From: MADRE2 sp964397015
Lineage (GTDB): Bacteria; Desulfobacterota; Desulfobacteria; Desulfobacterales; Desulfobacteraceae
Length of the DNA: 22,054 nucleotides
Direction: 5' to 3'
Assembly: GCA_964397015.1 (NCBI GenBank)
Contig: CAYNHL010000057.1
Coordinates: forward strand, 1-22,054
Below the pieces are notes generated by a model. That model worked only from the letters and a program-made list of their open reading frames with translations. It was not told the origin of the DNA and did no database searches. Shown in pieces: positions 8,239-15,598 of the stretch (positions within the stretch are counted from its first letter, which is position 1; each line of letters starts with the position of its first letter). Made by a program: the position numbers and the translations under genes.

Positions 8239-9034
8239 ATCTTTATTTCCTGCTGCTGTTTTCCTTTTTTTCCTGACATTTCAGGTGCCGGCACCTGCCC
8301 TTGCGTTTGAACTCGATCTTTCCAAAGAACAGAAACTTTTGACACTCAATGCAGGAGCTTTTGCCGCCATAACCGCCTGGGGTATCATGAGCTGGGATTA
8401 TTTCGAACATGACCCTCATGCCCAGAGCGAGGGGTGGTTTTCCAGCGGCACAAAAGAAGGAGGAGCCGACAAGCTCGGCCATTTCTATGGAAGCTACGCC
8501 CTGTCCCATGCCCTGGCCCACACTTTTGAAAACTGGGGGTATTCTTCAAAAAAAAGCGCCCTGTATGGTGCACTGTCTTCCTTCAGCATCATGAACTGGA
8601 TGGAATTAGGGGATTCTTTCAGCCATTACGGATTTTCCCATGAAGATTTCATCATGAATTCTTTGGGCACCCTGGCAGGATACTATCTTTACACCCATCC
8701 ACAACTCTCCAGCATCATTGATTTCAGGTGTGAATATACCCCCAATTTCAATACTCTAGATATTTTCACAGACTACAACAACTCAAAATTTTTAATGGCG
8801 GTCAAGCTCGACGGTTTTGAATCGATTGAAAACAAATACCTTCAATACCTGGAACTGCATCTTGGCTATTATGTCAGAGACATCAGCATAAATCACAAAG
8901 AACGGAATGTCTATGTCGGCATAGGCCTGAACCTGTCAAAAATATTTTCCAATTTTTCCATGAACAAGCTGTCCACCTTTACGAGATATTACCAGACTCC
9001 ATACACCTATGTGGGAATCGATATGACACAGTAA
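8198..9034 (+). CDS. Secreted DUF2279 / YfiM-like protein
   Basis: 278 residues from the ATG at 8198. The first 36 residues look like a Sec signal peptide (basic Lys14, hydrophobic LFPAAVFLFFLTF, then APALA before FELD); no lipobox cysteine is at the cut. The mature part carries the DUF2279 pattern DKLGHFYGSYALSHALAH (91-108), GYSSKKSALYGALSSFSIMN and GFSHEDFIMNSLGTLAGYYL, also seen in E. coli YfiM-type putative lipoproteins. The C-terminal ~100 residues are beta-strand-like and may lie in the periplasm or outer membrane. Function unknown. Its start lies 41 bp inside the FlgC-like gene, in another frame, with no clear Shine-Dalgarno; TTG starts at 8219 or 8231 are alternatives. Translational coupling is likely. 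Confidence 0.8.
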   Translation: MTKCWVQLSTLLNKSLFPAAVFLFFLTFQVPAPALAFELDLSKEQKLLTLNAGAFAAITAWGIMSWDYFEHDPHAQSEGWFSSGTKEGGADKLGHFYGSYALSHALAHTFENWGYSSKKSALYGALSSFSIMNWMELGDSFSHYGFSHEDFIMNSLGTLAGYYLYTHPQLSSIIDFRCEYTPNFNTLDIFTDYNNSKFLMAVKLDGFESIENKYLQYLELHLGYYVRDISINHKERNVYVGIGLNLSKIFSNFSMNKLSTFTRYYQTPYTYVGIDMTQ

Positions 9035-9059
9035 CCGGTCAGCTGCAGTCTTTTTTCAG

Positions 9060-10259
9060 TTACACAACGATGATCCTGTTTTCAAAAGTTGTCAGTGGCT
9101 CAAGCCCGTCACCGGTCACAACAAATGAATTTTCGATCCCCACCACTCCTTTGCCAGGTAAAACCACCTTTGGTTCAAGTGCTATTACCATGCCTTTTTC
9201 AAGCTCTATGGACTGATTCTTTGCAATAAAGGGAAATTCATCCAGTTCAAGCCCTATTCCATGCCCCGTGAACCTGATTCTGGGCTCTGCGGCCCCCATG
9301 AAAAATGATTCATACCCACGATCGCCAGCCATACAAATCATCATGTCATAGAGATCACCGGCAACAGCCCCGGGTTTTCCAGCTTTTATCACCGCATCCT
9401 GGATTTCGAGCATGGCCTCATGGGCGGCAATCAATTCACCTGACAAAGGACCGATGGAAAAAATCCGGGTGTGGTCACTGATATATCCGTTCAGTACAAA
9501 CACGTAATCCACAAGAACAGGTTCATTGCGCTTTATGGTATGGGTCCCCGGGCCCTGGGCTATGCTGGGATTCAGCCCGAGCCCGCCGGTTGGAGAGGCA
9601 AAGGCGCTCGGTACTGCAGCCGATGCTCCTGCCATGATATGCCCGTAAAAAAGATCGCTGTCCCACATGCGCATACGGATCAGTCCCTGGTGTCCAAGCC
9701 GCCTGGCATAGGCTTCAAGCAATCCTGCCAGCTCAATCTCTCTGATCCCTTCATAAAGCAGCTCCGGCACCTTTTTGGCAACTTTATCCGCCATCTGTGA
9801 CGACTGCCGCATCAAACCGATTTCATATGGTGATTTTACAGCCCGCTGCAACCGGATCTCCATGGAAATATCACTTATACGAGCGTCTGGAAAAAATTTT
9901 TTAAAGAGCAGAAACTGGTTTGCTGTCAGGACATCGAGTTCCAGCCCCAGGTGTTTTACCGGCGGGAAACCAAATTGAGAAAGTACATCAGGAATTTCTT
10001 TAGCACTTACCAGGGGAACCACCTGTTCGAAACCGGATTCTTCCCTGGCCCTTTCAAAATCTTTAAACACCATCAGCACAGGCTTTCCCAGGTCAGGGAC
10101 ATAAAGCCACCCCTGTTGTGCAGTGCCGGTATAGTAAAACATGTCCGCTTTCTGCAGGATCAGGGTTCCGCTGATACCCGCGGCCGACATCCTGTTCTGC
10201 AGTTCGGCTGTCCTGGCGGCCTGTTCATCTTCCGGCAGGGTCTTTGCATACTGTGTCAT
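9060..10259 (-). CDS. M24-family Xaa-Pro peptidase-like protein (creatinase N-domain)
   Basis: 399 residues with an N-terminal creatinase-like domain (about 1-140) and a C-terminal pita-bread metallopeptidase domain. All five metal ligands are visible: D251 (VLVDYVF), D262 (SDHTRIFS), H333 (FTGHGIGLELDE), E362 (ALEPKVV) and E376 (GIENSFVV). It is expected to remove N-terminal residues before proline in the cytoplasm; the exact substrate is uncertain because this family also includes creatinase and dimethylsulfoniopropionate lyase relatives. GAGGG lies 7 bases before the ATG. Single-gene unit, convergent with the DUF2279 gene and divergent from the potassium channel gene. Confidence 0.9.
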   Translation of the reverse strand: MTQYAKTLPEDEQAARTAELQNRMSAAGISGTLILQKADMFYYTGTAQQGWLYVPDLGKPVLMVFKDFERAREESGFEQVVPLVSAKEIPDVLSQFGFPPVKHLGLELDVLTANQFLLFKKFFPDARISDISMEIRLQRAVKSPYEIGLMRQSSQMADKVAKKVPELLYEGIREIELAGLLEAYARRLGHQGLIRMRMWDSDLFYGHIMAGASAAVPSAFASPTGGLGLNPSIAQGPGTHTIKRNEPVLVDYVFVLNGYISDHTRIFSIGPLSGELIAAHEAMLEIQDAVIKAGKPGAVAGDLYDMMICMAGDRGYESFFMGAAEPRIRFTGHGIGLELDEFPFIAKNQSIELEKGMVIALEPKVVLPGKGVVGIENSFVVTGDGLEPLTTFENRIIVV

Positions 10260-10295
10260 GGCTCATCCCTCTTTTTTGTTCCATTTTTGCACATG

Positions 10296-10325
10296 AGCAT
10301 AAATGCCTGTCAGCATGAAAGTCAA
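10296..10325 (-). promoter_or_regulatory. Candidate promoter for M24 peptidase gene
   Basis: On the minus strand TTGACT (10320-10325), 18 bp, then TATGCT (10296-10301), giving a leader of about 30 nt. Confidence 0.45.
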
Positions 10326-10453
10326 ACAAAAAATCGAGTGCCCTGCATTACCGCGTAAATACACTGTAAAACGTCAAAAACATCAATGGACTTTGAGCCT
10401 GAAATCTGATAGACAGGTTCGTGATCACAACTCCTTCTTCACGGGAGAATTAA

Positions 10454-12193
10454 ATGAAAACCATGGCTACACAGCTTTCCCTTATACTGCGAATCGGGCA
10501 ACAAACCGCCAATTTGCGGCTGCTGATCAAATTCTGTCTGATACTGACCTTTTTTTTTGTTGTCTACAGCGTATTGTTCCATATGATCATGCTCTACGAA
10601 GGGCGTCAATATTCCTGGATAACCGGATTTTACTGGACATTGACAACCATGTCCACCCTGGGTTTCGGTGATATTACCTTTAATTCGGATATGGGAAAAT
10701 TTTTTTCAATCCTTGTACTGCTCAGTGGTATCATTTTTCTGCTGGTAATGCTGCCCTTTACCTTTATCCAGTTTTTTTATGCCCCCTGGCTCGAAGAACA
10801 GAACAAGGCCAGGGCGCCCCGATCGCTTCCGGAAGATGTTTCAGGACATATTATTTTCACCCATTTTGGTGAAGTGACAAGAAACCTTATCCATAAACTG
10901 AACCAGTACGGTATAGCCTATGTTATCCTTGAACCCGACCTCCAGACAGCGCTGAACATCCATGACCAGGGATACAGGACAGTGGTCGGCGACCTGGATG
11001 ATCCTAATATGTATCACCGCCTCAATATCCGGAAGGCTGCCCTGGTAGTTGTCATGAATGATGATATGACCAGCACCAATATTATTTTTACAATCCGGGA
11101 AAATCACCCGGACGTGATTACAGTAACCAACGCTGACGTAGACGAGTCCCTGGACATACTTGAACTGGCCGGCAGCACCCATGTACTCCAGTTTACCAAA
11201 ATGTTGGGCCAATCGCTGGCCCGCCGTGTCCGTGGTACCAGAATGAAATCGAATATCATTGGCAGATTCAGCGAACTGCTGATTGCGGAAGTACCTGCCA
11301 TGCGGACCTGGCTGCAGGGAAAAACACTGGCACAGACAAGGCTTCGCCAGGTCGCCGGCGTTACAGTGGTGGGAATGTGGGAACAGGGGCGCTTCCTTAT
11401 CCCCGGTCCCGGGTCAATAATCACGGAAACAAGCGTTCTGCTGCTGGCAGGCACCGAGACCCAACTGGAACAATTTGACAATACCATTGTCGACAAAACA
11501 AAGACACCACCTGAAAAAGGTCCTGTCGTAGTGCTGGGCGGGGGACGTGTAGGAATGGCAGTAGCCGGCACCCTGAAAGACAGAGGCGTTGATTTCAGGG
11601 TGGTCGAGAAAAAGCCGCGCATCGCTTCAATGGACATGCGGTATATCCACGGCAATGCAGCGGATCTTGACATCCTGGTCGAGGCCGGCATACATGACAC
11701 TCCTGCCGTGATTATAACCACCCATGACGACAACCTGAATATCTACCTGACCATATACTGCCGAAGGCTCAGACCTGACGTGCAGATCATAAGCAGAGCC
11801 AGCCTGGACAGAAACATAAACACCCTCCACAGGGCCGGAGCCAACCTGGTGATGTCCTTCAGTTCCCTTGTCACAACCACCATTTTAAACCTTCTGCAAC
11901 CGCAGAAAATGCTCATGCTTTCCGAAGGACTGAATGTATTTAGAACCCCGTTGAATCACAGGCTTGAAAACAAATCGCTGCTTGACATCCAGATCCGTGA
12001 GAATACCGGCTGCAGCGTTGTGGCAATCAAACGCGGAGGCGACCTGATTATCAACCCTGACCCTGCCATTGTGCTTGAGCCTGAAGACGAGCTCGTGATG
12101 ATCGGCACGGCTGAATCTGAAAAAACCTTTACTGAGAAATACCCTGCACCGGTGAAGCAGAATTCTTTGCCGCAAAAACACTCGGATATTTAA
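10454..12193 (+). CDS. Two-TM potassium channel with tandem RCK (TrkA-N/TrkA-C) domains
   Basis: 579 residues. TM1 is at about 24-46, the pore loop ends in the selectivity filter TLGFGD (68-73), and TM2 is at about 84-108. Two regulator-of-K-conductance units follow: RCK1 from about 131 (GHIIFTHFGEVTRNLI) with a TrkA-C part near 268-335, and RCK2 from about 355, whose GGGRVG (361-366) is a normal nucleotide loop, with a TrkA-C part near 485-555. RCK1 lacks the GxGxxG loop, so only RCK2 has a standard dinucleotide site. It probably gates K+ flow across the inner membrane in response to ligand binding. GGGAG lies upstream of the ATG. The CDF gene starts 7 bp later, so the two form an operon. 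Confidence 0.92.
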   Translation: MKTMATQLSLILRIGQQTANLRLLIKFCLILTFFFVVYSVLFHMIMLYEGRQYSWITGFYWTLTTMSTLGFGDITFNSDMGKFFSILVLLSGIIFLLVMLPFTFIQFFYAPWLEEQNKARAPRSLPEDVSGHIIFTHFGEVTRNLIHKLNQYGIAYVILEPDLQTALNIHDQGYRTVVGDLDDPNMYHRLNIRKAALVVVMNDDMTSTNIIFTIRENHPDVITVTNADVDESLDILELAGSTHVLQFTKMLGQSLARRVRGTRMKSNIIGRFSELLIAEVPAMRTWLQGKTLAQTRLRQVAGVTVVGMWEQGRFLIPGPGSIITETSVLLLAGTETQLEQFDNTIVDKTKTPPEKGPVVVLGGGRVGMAVAGTLKDRGVDFRVVEKKPRIASMDMRYIHGNAADLDILVEAGIHDTPAVIITTHDDNLNIYLTIYCRRLRPDVQIISRASLDRNINTLHRAGANLVMSFSSLVTTTILNLLQPQKMLMLSEGLNVFRTPLNHRLENKSLLDIQIRENTGCSVVAIKRGGDLIINPDPAIVLEPEDELVMIGTAESEKTFTEKYPAPVKQNSLPQKHSDI

Positions 12194-12200
12194 TTTTTCA

Positions 12201-13451
12201 ATGATGAAAGACAGCAAACACGACAATTTGGCCACAAAAGACGAGACAGGGCAGATATACAGGGTTGCCGCATATGCATTTATCCTGAACCTGCTGCTTG
12301 CACTGATGAAAGCCGTGCTTGCCATAATGTCCGGAAGCCTTGCCATAACAGCCGGAGCCATCGATTCAGGTACGGACGCTATTGCCTCGCTTGTAATCTA
12401 CGGCGGGATCAGGCTTTCTGCCAAAAAAACCAGATCTTTTCCCTTGGGTCTTTATAAAATCGAAAATATCGCATCCGTGGTCATTGCCATTTTTATTTTC
12501 ATTGCAGGATATGAAATCGCGGCAACCATTTTTTCACCGGACCCCCAAATCCCGAAAATTACACTGCCGATTGTCGGATTCCTGTTTGCCGCCACGGCCA
12601 TGATATTTTTTTTCGGCCGGTATGCCATTGCAGTTGGGCGCAGGACAGGATCTCCCACATTGATCGCCGAAGGGCGGCATCGCCAGGTAGACACCTTGTC
12701 CTCGATCGTGGTGCTTATCACCGCCCTGCTTTCATACCTGGAATTCAACTGGGCCATATGGGGTATCACAATTGACCGGATCGGAGCGTTCATCATCCTT
12801 GTATTCATCGCCCGGGCCGGTTGGGATCTGCTGTCCGACGGCATGAGGGTACTTCTGGATGCCTCCATTGACTTTGAAACACTGGACCGTATTCAGGATA
12901 TAATAAAACAGGAGCCCATGGTTGACCAGATCCTTTCACTGACCGGAAGGAATGCCGGACGGTTCCGGTTTATCCATGCAACGATCACACTCAAGACCCA
13001 GAACCTTGAAAAAGCTCACCAGGTAAGTGAACAGCTTGAACAAAAAATCCGGGAACAGATTCCCCACATCGAAAAAATCACCCTTCAGTATGAACCGCGG
13101 CAACGATCCCATACAAGGATCGCCCTGCCCCTCGAGGATAAGGACAGCGCCAGAATAAGCCGGCATTTCGGGGAAGCCCCCTTTTTTGCCATTGTTCATG
13201 TCCAGCTCAGTGACCATGCCGTTCTTGAACAAAAAATCCTTGAAAACCCGCATGCCGATACCGGGACTGCAAAGGGTATCCGGGTAGCTGAATGGCTTCT
13301 TGACAAAGGCGCTGACCATGTTGGAATAAAAGAGGATATCCTTGGCAAGGGGCCGGGGTATGTCCTGTCCAGCGGCGGGGTAAAACTTCACCTGCTTAAA
13401 TGTGAAAATCTCGATCAGGCAATCGAAGAAATACGTGACACCGGCCTGTAA
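12201..13451 (+). CDS. CDF-family cation exporter fused to a NifX/NifB-type domain
   Basis: 416 residues. The N-terminal ~300 residues are a cation diffusion facilitator with six membrane helices. The transport-site residues correspond to the FieF tetrad: D55 and D59 (AIDSGTD), H160 and D164 (GRHRQVD). A cytoplasmic CDF C-terminal domain follows (about 222-298). Residues 305-410 form a second, fused domain of the dinitrogenase iron-molybdenum cofactor-binding (NifX/NafY) type: RIALPLEDKD, then ISRHFGEAPFFAIV with H322. Substrate is probably a divalent metal (Fe, Zn, Co or Mn) leaving the cytoplasm; the added domain may bind metal or a metal cluster. Starts 7 bp after the channel gene; no strong ribosome site, which fits coupling. 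Confidence 0.92.
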   Translation: MMKDSKHDNLATKDETGQIYRVAAYAFILNLLLALMKAVLAIMSGSLAITAGAIDSGTDAIASLVIYGGIRLSAKKTRSFPLGLYKIENIASVVIAIFIFIAGYEIAATIFSPDPQIPKITLPIVGFLFAATAMIFFFGRYAIAVGRRTGSPTLIAEGRHRQVDTLSSIVVLITALLSYLEFNWAIWGITIDRIGAFIILVFIARAGWDLLSDGMRVLLDASIDFETLDRIQDIIKQEPMVDQILSLTGRNAGRFRFIHATITLKTQNLEKAHQVSEQLEQKIREQIPHIEKITLQYEPRQRSHTRIALPLEDKDSARISRHFGEAPFFAIVHVQLSDHAVLEQKILENPHADTGTAKGIRVAEWLLDKGADHVGIKEDILGKGPGYVLSSGGVKLHLLKCENLDQAIEEIRDTGL

Positions 13452-13503
13452 AAGCCGGACAGTATATCCCGCGATTTTATCCGGAAAAACTGTTATTCTT
13501 TGC

Positions 13504-13533
13504 TTGACAAGAAACTGACCCTTTACCTATAAT
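13504..13533 (+). promoter_or_regulatory. Near-consensus sigma-70 promoter for the radical SAM gene
   Basis: Perfect TTGACA (13504-13509), an 18-bp spacer and perfect TATAAT (13528-13533); the leader to the ATG at 13574 is about 35 nt. This is the best promoter in the window and separates the radical SAM unit from the channel/CDF operon. Confidence 0.8.
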
Positions 13534-13573
13534 TCGTAATATAGTGAATACATAAAAAATAAAGGGCTTTTTC

Positions 13574-15058
13574 ATGAAAAATATATTGCTTATCTATCCT
13601 GAATTCCCCGATACATTCTGGTCATTCACCCATGCTTTGAGTTTTATACGCAAAAAGGCAGCTTTCCCGCCACTTGGATTGATCACGGTGGCCTCGCTGC
13701 TTCCGGAAGAATGGGAAAAACGGCTGGTGGATACAAATGTGGACAGCCTGACAGATAAAGATATCCTGTGGGCAGACCTTGTTTTTATAGGCGGGATGGC
13801 AATCCAGCGCAGTTCAGCCGGCCGGATCATCGATCGATGCAGGACATTGGGGGCCACAATTGTTGCCGGCGGACCTCTTTTTACATCGGAGCCTGATGAA
13901 TTCACCGTTGTTGATCACCTGGTGCTGGATGAAGCGGAACTGACCCTGCCTGAATTTCTGTCAGATCTGGAAAAAGGGCAGGCCAAAAAAATTTACCGTG
14001 CAAACGGTTTCAGTGATCCCGCGGATATCCCGGTGCCGCTGTGGGAACTGTTGGACACTAAGCGTTATGCCTCCATGAGCCTCCAGTTTTCAAGGGGCTG
14101 CCCGTTCAATTGTGATTTTTGCAATGTCACTGCCCTTTTCGGCCATAAACCCAGGCTCAAAACACCTGAACAGATCGTTCGGGAACTCGATGGCATTTAT
14201 GCTTCGGGCTGGCGTGAAAGCATTTTTTTTGTCGATGATAATTTCATAGGCAACAAGAGTTTTTTAAAAAAACATCTGCTTCCCGCCCTGATTGAATGGC
14301 GCAAAGATAAAAAAGGCTGTGTGTTTTTCACCGAAGCCTCTATCAATCTTGCAGATGACCCTGAACTCATGAACCTGATGGTCAGCGCCGGGTTTACTTC
14401 CGTCTTTATCGGGATAGAATCTCCAGATGAGGCAAGCCTGACAGAATGCCATAAAATCCAGAACAAAAACCGGGATCTTCTTGAAAGTGTGTCCATTATT
14501 CAATGCTCCGGGCTGCAGGTCATGGGCGGGTTTATTGTAGGGTTTGACAGTGACAAACCTTCCATTTTTCAAAAACAGATCGATTTCATACAAAACAGCG
14601 GGATTGTAACGGCCATGGTGGGGATGCTCCAGGCTGTTCCAGGCACAAGACTTTTTGACAGACTGCAACAGGAAAGCCGCATTGTCGATCCTTTTTCCGG
14701 AAACAATGTGGACGGTTCCACCAATATCATACCCAGGATGGGCAGGGATAAGTTGTCTGAAGGATATCAATACATCATGAAGAATATCTATATGCCCAAA
14801 AATTATTATCGCCGAATCAGAACCTTGCTGCGTGAACTCAAAACTCCTGAACTCATTGTTCCCCTGGATGCTCAGCGGTTCCTCTCCTTTTTCAGGGCAG
14901 CGATTCGGCTTGGAGTCCTCGGAAAAGAACGCTTCCATTACTGGCACCTGGTTCTCTGGACCCTGGTTAAAAGGCCCAGGCTTTTATCGACGGCAATAAC
15001 GCTTTCAATATACGGGTATCATTACAGAAAAATCTGTGAGCGGTATATTTTCAAATAA
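13574..15058 (+). CDS. Cobalamin-binding radical SAM enzyme with DUF4070 C-terminus
   Basis: 494 residues. An N-terminal B12-binding fold (about 1-140; FPPLGLITVASLLP, VFIGGMAIQ, VAGGPLFTSEP) precedes a radical SAM core whose CxxxCxxC cluster is C176-C180-C183 in FSRGCPFNCDFCNVTALFG. The core continues with FVDDNFIGN, FTEASINLADD and GFTSVFIGIESPD, and the C-terminal ~120 residues match the DUF4070 style. Characterised relatives include the hopanoid C-2 methylase HpnP, suggesting methyl transfer or another radical reaction on a lipid-like substrate, but no hopanoid genes are nearby, so the substrate is unknown. It lacks the canonical DxHxxG cobalamin motif in what I can see, so base-off binding is uncertain. 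A small gene follows after 31 bp. Confidence 0.88.
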   Translation: MKNILLIYPEFPDTFWSFTHALSFIRKKAAFPPLGLITVASLLPEEWEKRLVDTNVDSLTDKDILWADLVFIGGMAIQRSSAGRIIDRCRTLGATIVAGGPLFTSEPDEFTVVDHLVLDEAELTLPEFLSDLEKGQAKKIYRANGFSDPADIPVPLWELLDTKRYASMSLQFSRGCPFNCDFCNVTALFGHKPRLKTPEQIVRELDGIYASGWRESIFFVDDNFIGNKSFLKKHLLPALIEWRKDKKGCVFFTEASINLADDPELMNLMVSAGFTSVFIGIESPDEASLTECHKIQNKNRDLLESVSIIQCSGLQVMGGFIVGFDSDKPSIFQKQIDFIQNSGIVTAMVGMLQAVPGTRLFDRLQQESRIVDPFSGNNVDGSTNIIPRMGRDKLSEGYQYIMKNIYMPKNYYRRIRTLLRELKTPELIVPLDAQRFLSFFRAAIRLGVLGKERFHYWHLVLWTLVKRPRLLSTAITLSIYGYHYRKICERYIFK

Positions 15059-15089
15059 CTTTCCTTTTTATTAAAAAGAGAGCCAATAG

Positions 15090-15431
15090 ATGAGCAAAAA
15101 CATGCAACTAAAAGTCACAGTTCAACCGTATTATGAAAAAAATGGCCTTGAAAAAACTTTTCCCAGGCTTGCACGGCATTTAGAATCCCAGGATGCAGAC
15201 CTGGTAAACCGAAATCCATCTCTTTATGAACTGGCCGGACAAGTGGACCTTCTTCTTTACAACTATGACGGAACACCGCTCAAAGATGTACTGATACGCC
15301 ATAAAGATCAGCTGAAGAATTCGTATAAGGACATCCAGAATTATATTGCCGAATGGAATCTTGCAGCGGCTGACAAACTGCTTTACAACATAGAGGATAC
15401 ATTCGAGGCAATAGAATCTGAACTGGATTGA
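15090..15431 (+). CDS. Unrecognised small protein downstream of radical SAM enzyme
   Basis: 113 residues, soluble, no signal peptide or membrane segment, and no family I recognise. Charged and largely helical: a beta-like start (QLKVTVQPYYE), then helices with ELAGQVDLLLYNYDG and a C-terminal amphipathic stretch (YNIEDTFEAIESELD). ATG preceded by AGAGAG. It begins 31 bp after the radical SAM gene, with no visible terminator between them, so it is probably co-transcribed and could be a partner or substrate-delivery protein; that role is only inferred from position. Codon use resembles the flanking real genes. Confidence 0.7.
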   Translation: MSKNMQLKVTVQPYYEKNGLEKTFPRLARHLESQDADLVNRNPSLYELAGQVDLLLYNYDGTPLKDVLIRHKDQLKNSYKDIQNYIAEWNLAAADKLLYNIEDTFEAIESELD

Positions 15432-15598
15432 GCTGGAACGAAATTACCGCATAAAACAGATTATCAAGTGCTTCCTTTGTTCTATTCAACATGACTGCAA
15501 CCGCATGCTGAAGAATGCATGGGCTTTTCTTGTTTACAAGACAATTTTATTTTTCATTACAAGCTGTGCCGATATCGAGAACGGTTTATAAAATAACT

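Noticed and set aside
11104..11733. 209-residue minus-strand frame
   Set aside because: Shadow of the potassium channel gene; Ser/Thr-rich reverse reading.
13452..13500. Possible terminator after the CDF gene (CCGGA ... TCCGG)
   Set aside because: Only a 5-bp stem with a 20-nt loop and no T-tract.
14264..14947. 227-residue minus-strand frame
   Set aside because: Antisense to the radical SAM core, which has its full cluster motif on the plus strand.
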